64,000 nucleotides of DNA from Syntrophaceticus sp050949745 (lineage in GTDB: Bacteria > Bacillota > DSM-12270 > Thermacetogeniales > Thermacetogeniaceae), in the NCBI GenBank assembly GCA_050949745.1, contig JBMNGF010000012.1, positions 1 through 64,000 of the forward strand. Direction: 5' to 3'. Shown in pieces: positions 61,851-64,000 of the stretch. The translations under genes and the position numbers were made by a program. Below the pieces are notes generated by a model that was not told the origin of the DNA, made no database searches, and worked only from the letters and a program-made list of their open reading frames with translations. Within the stretch, counting starts at the first letter, position 1; each line of letters opens with the position of its first letter.

Positions 61851-63065
61851 CTACCTCCAACTACTGCCTTGCCCCTTAGCTTTAGAGAGCAAGCTGTCAC
61901 CTATAAATTTTTCATTGACAACTCGGCCCAGCGTCCAGGATCTACATACTTCTCTGGCCAGATCTGCATAACGGGCAGCGACTCCGGGCCATCTGATGGT
62001 TTCACCATAAGATGAGGCCTTCTTCTCCAGTGACTTCTGCAAAGTCTGCCGTGAGAGCACTTGTCCCATGTGTTTACTGATCGCCTCTGGAGATGTCTCT
62101 GATGCTACAATCCCTAGTTTATGTTTTTTGAGCAAATCCAGGGCATACTCATATGGTGTAGAGACGATAGCCCTTCCGCAGCCAACCGCATAAGCCAGGG
62201 TGCCGCTCACCGCCTGGTCACGATTTGGATAGGGACTGAGATAGACATCGGTCATGTAAAGAAGGTCCCCCAACTCCTCTACATCCAAAAAGTGATTGAT
62301 AAACTGCACATGCTTGTCTAATCCCCGTTCAGCACATATCTCGATCAGGCTCTGGCGGTAGCGTTCACCCTCCTTTTCTAATAAAACAGGATGAGTCTTA
62401 CCAGCTATCAGATACAGCACATCAGGATGCCTGTCGACAAGTCTCTCTACAGCCTTAATGCCGATCTCCAGTCCTTTACTGGGCCCGATCAGACCGAAGG
62501 TGGTGATCAGCTTTCTGCCCGTATACCCGTAAAGCATCTTCAGGCCTTCCCTGTCTTTACGCACAAATGGGGGAACACCATGGGGAATGATGGCTATCTT
62601 GTCCCCAGCAACACCATACACACTGTTTAACAGCCTCGCCGAACGCCCGGTCATACAGACTACAGCAGCTGCCTGCCGCGCCAATATCTGCAGAATGACC
62701 CTCTGTCCAGCTGTGGGATGAGGTAACACAGTATGGGTTACAAGGAAAAAAGGTTTTTCCAAATGGGCAGCAAAATCGACCACAAATTCGCCGTCAGGCC
62801 CACCGAAGATCCCGTACTCGTGCTGGATGATCACCATCTGGATCTGTGGAGAATTGTTGATCCTATGGGCTGCCTTGAGATAATCCTCTTTGGTATTCTG
62901 TTTTATTTCACAATAAACCTCCTGAGGATATGTATATTCCTTATCAGAAATGGCTACAATACTGACTTTGTGTCCATCCTTTACCAGACTGTCTCTCAGG
63001 TCCTTCGAAAATGAAGCAAGACCACACTGTCTGGGACTATAAGTGCTCACATTAACAAAATTCAA
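61851..63065 (-). CDS. Glycosyltransferase family 4 protein
   Basis: This GT-B retaining glycosyltransferase of about 404 residues has N-terminal FVNVSTYSPRQCGLASFSKDL (typical of the group) and QHEYGIFGG. Its C-terminal domain has TTFGLIGPSKGLEIGIKAVERL, LYLIAGKTHP and the donor-binding SGTLAYAVGCGRAIVSTPYEYA. It is likely to use a nucleotide sugar, perhaps GDP-mannose given the neighbours. Start: TTG 63065 lies eight bases after AAGGAG; a GTG at 63074 abuts the ribosome-binding site and is less likely. It heads a two-gene operon. Confidence 0.88.
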   Translation of the reverse strand: MNFVNVSTYSPRQCGLASFSKDLRDSLVKDGHKVSIVAISDKEYTYPQEVYCEIKQNTKEDYLKAAHRINNSPQIQMVIIQHEYGIFGGPDGEFVVDFAAHLEKPFFLVTHTVLPHPTAGQRVILQILARQAAAVVCMTGRSARLLNSVYGVAGDKIAIIPHGVPPFVRKDREGLKMLYGYTGRKLITTFGLIGPSKGLEIGIKAVERLVDRHPDVLYLIAGKTHPVLLEKEGERYRQSLIEICAERGLDKHVQFINHFLDVEELGDLLYMTDVYLSPYPNRDQAVSGTLAYAVGCGRAIVSTPYEYALDLLKKHKLGIVASETSPEAISKHMGQVLSRQTLQKSLEKKASSYGETIRWPGVAARYADLAREVCRSWTLGRVVNEKFIGDSLLSKAKGQGSSWR

Positions 63066-63256
63066 ATCGATCACTCCTTCCGCAACTCTGAAAAAGAAAA
63101 AACGAAACCAATAGAAAAGACCAATGTCCGGAAAAACAGATGACTACAGAATATAGAAGTCAAAACACCGGAGGTCAGATATCATAAACTTGCAGGAACT
63201 GCTGCTGTATTTTCATTAAATGTCATGGATATTAGTAGTGGTGGTAATTCCCTTTG

Positions 63257-63353
63257 CAATGCAATGGGATAGTCATTTTGCGGATTTCTCGTGCCAGTCG
63301 TACGTTGAGCCGGCTGGCTATCAATGCCATAGGATAGTCATTTTACGGGATTT
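63257..63353. repeat. Imperfect direct repeat in the right-hand gene-free region
   Basis: CAATGCAATGGGATAGTCATTTTGCGGATTT (split here as CAATGCAATGGGATAG and TCATTTTGCGGATTT) at 63257-63287 matches 63322-63353 with a few changes; a third partial copy is at 54112-54130. No gene is supported in 63066-63958. Confidence 0.55.
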
Positions 63354-63813
63354 AACTGAAATGGTGATCAACCGTTTTGAGCTGTTACCGCTATTGGGGA
63401 TATATAGTAGCTAGCTACTACAGTAAAAAATAATCCCCTGGTACATCTTGCACCTCTGTCTAGCAGTATACTGCTCTTAACCTAATTATTCTGCCACGTT
63501 AACAAAGTGGAGTACACAACTATTCGCTTCATGCGAAACACTAGCTACATCTTACCAATAATTAGCTGTTCTGTCAAGATACGAACATCTTGATAATAAT
63601 TTCATAATTTTTTGTTATGCATCACATAAATCAAATAAGACACGCAAAGGCTTGCAGGCATACCTAAACCTAATAATTATATGCTGATTTTCTGTTCGTT
63701 ATGACACTTCCGTTCTAGTTACAATCGTTTCTAATGATTCGAATCATATACTTGAGCAAACACACAGCCGTTGATTTCACTGTAGCATTGGTATTGACCC
63801 TTATAGCAAGAAA

Positions 63814-63852
63814 GCAGCAGAGACAAGGCATAACACCTTATATCTCTGCTGC
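63814..63852. terminator. Strong hairpin in the right-hand gene-free region
   Basis: GCAGCAGAGA (63814-63823) pairs perfectly with TCTCTGCTGC (63843-63852). No U-tract follows on either strand. It could be a terminator-like or protein-binding hairpin between the GT4 gene and the tRNA. Confidence 0.45.
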
Positions 63853-63958
63853 ATTAGTTGCGATTAGTTGCGCACACCCTGCCTGTCAGTCGTTTGAATA
63901 AAATCCTGCAGTATACATCTTTGTCACCATTTGGCTTTAAAAGAAGGCATATCTTTTC

Positions 63959-64000
63959 TGGTACGCCCGGAGGGAATCGAACCCCCGACACGCGGTTTAG
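63959..64000 (-). tRNA. tRNA-Arg (NCU anticodon), 3' part, cut by the window edge
   Basis: The minus strand shows the 3' half of a tRNA: the last bases of an anticodon loop ending CTAA, stem ACCGC, a 5-nt variable loop, T-arm GGGGGTTCGATTCCCTC, acceptor strand CGGGCGT and ACCA. With a short variable loop, anticodon NCU indicates Arg (UCU or CCU) rather than Ser. Confidence 0.75.

Noticed and set aside
1..64000. CRISPR arrays, prophage, toxin-antitoxin or restriction genes
   Set aside because: No evenly spaced identical repeats with unique spacers, and no phage structural, integrase, toxin or methylase genes were recognised; the repeats seen are heptads and palindromes.

Overview
The window looks like chromosome from an endospore-forming, anaerobic member of the Clostridia (Bacillota). 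The evidence is the near-origin gene order shared with Bacillus (tadA, SRP RNA, dnaX, yaaK, recR, yaaL, bofA, csfB/gin, a Cad/YaaO-type decarboxylase, tmk, holB, yaaT, rsmI, abrB, metG, tatD, yabE, rsmA), several sporulation genes (bofA, gin, yaaT, splB, a PdaA-like deacetylase, a GH18 lipoprotein), strong Shine-Dalgarno sites, frequent TTG/GTG starts and ferredoxin-linked metabolism. No species can be named from the sequence alone.

Layout. 1-1373 carries a broken, partly duplicated ABC ATPase gene. 1.4-12 kb holds ordinary accessory genes: a DUF554 membrane protein, an isochorismatase-family hydrolase, a three-gene iron-complex-type ABC importer (binding protein, permease, ATPase) behind a structured leader, a PdaA-like deacetylase, a YhaM-type exonuclease, and a long-chain polyprenyl synthase converging on a YtpB-type terpene synthase. 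12.2-15.5 kb is a corrinoid methyl-transfer cluster (UroD-type methyltransferase, DUF1638, corrinoid protein, GntR regulator) without a substrate methyltransferase. 16.6-34.6 kb is a head-to-tail duplication of an 8,986-bp unit (formate/nitrite-type channel, tRNA-Lys, spore photoproduct lyase, YkuK-like, rsmA, yabE-like, tatD, metG). Only the right copy keeps an intact metG. 35-49 kb is the conserved origin-proximal block, with a four-subunit 2-oxoacid:ferredoxin oxidoreductase operon inserted between bofA and gin. A stand-alone IS605/IS1341-type right end (probable omega-RNA remnant) lies just upstream of that operon's first start codon. 49-54 kb carries the SRP RNA, three tRNAs, a GH18 lipoprotein, a haemolysin III-type protein, a DUF4349 lipoprotein and tadA. 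54.3-63.1 kb is a mannose-activation and glycan cluster; the window ends inside a tRNA-Arg gene.

The most unusual system is the mannose cluster. A GDP-mannose pyrophosphorylase without its usual isomerase domain and a phosphomannomutase overlap a 1180-residue protein joining a GT-A glycosyltransferase domain, about 550 unassigned residues and a GH130 mannoside-phosphorylase-like domain. Convergent to these lie a glycosidase-like protein carrying the missing mannose-6-phosphate isomerase cupin, and a GT4 glycosyltransferase. Together they could convert fructose-6-phosphate to GDP-mannose, then build and phosphorolytically recycle a mannoside. That pathway is inference.

Intergenic DNA is rich in short repeats: a GGGGACGGTTC-core palindrome family, a heptad repeat (ACNACYA), and a GACCCATCACCAGAACC family. 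Both large duplications may be assembly artefacts; read depth across the junctions would decide.
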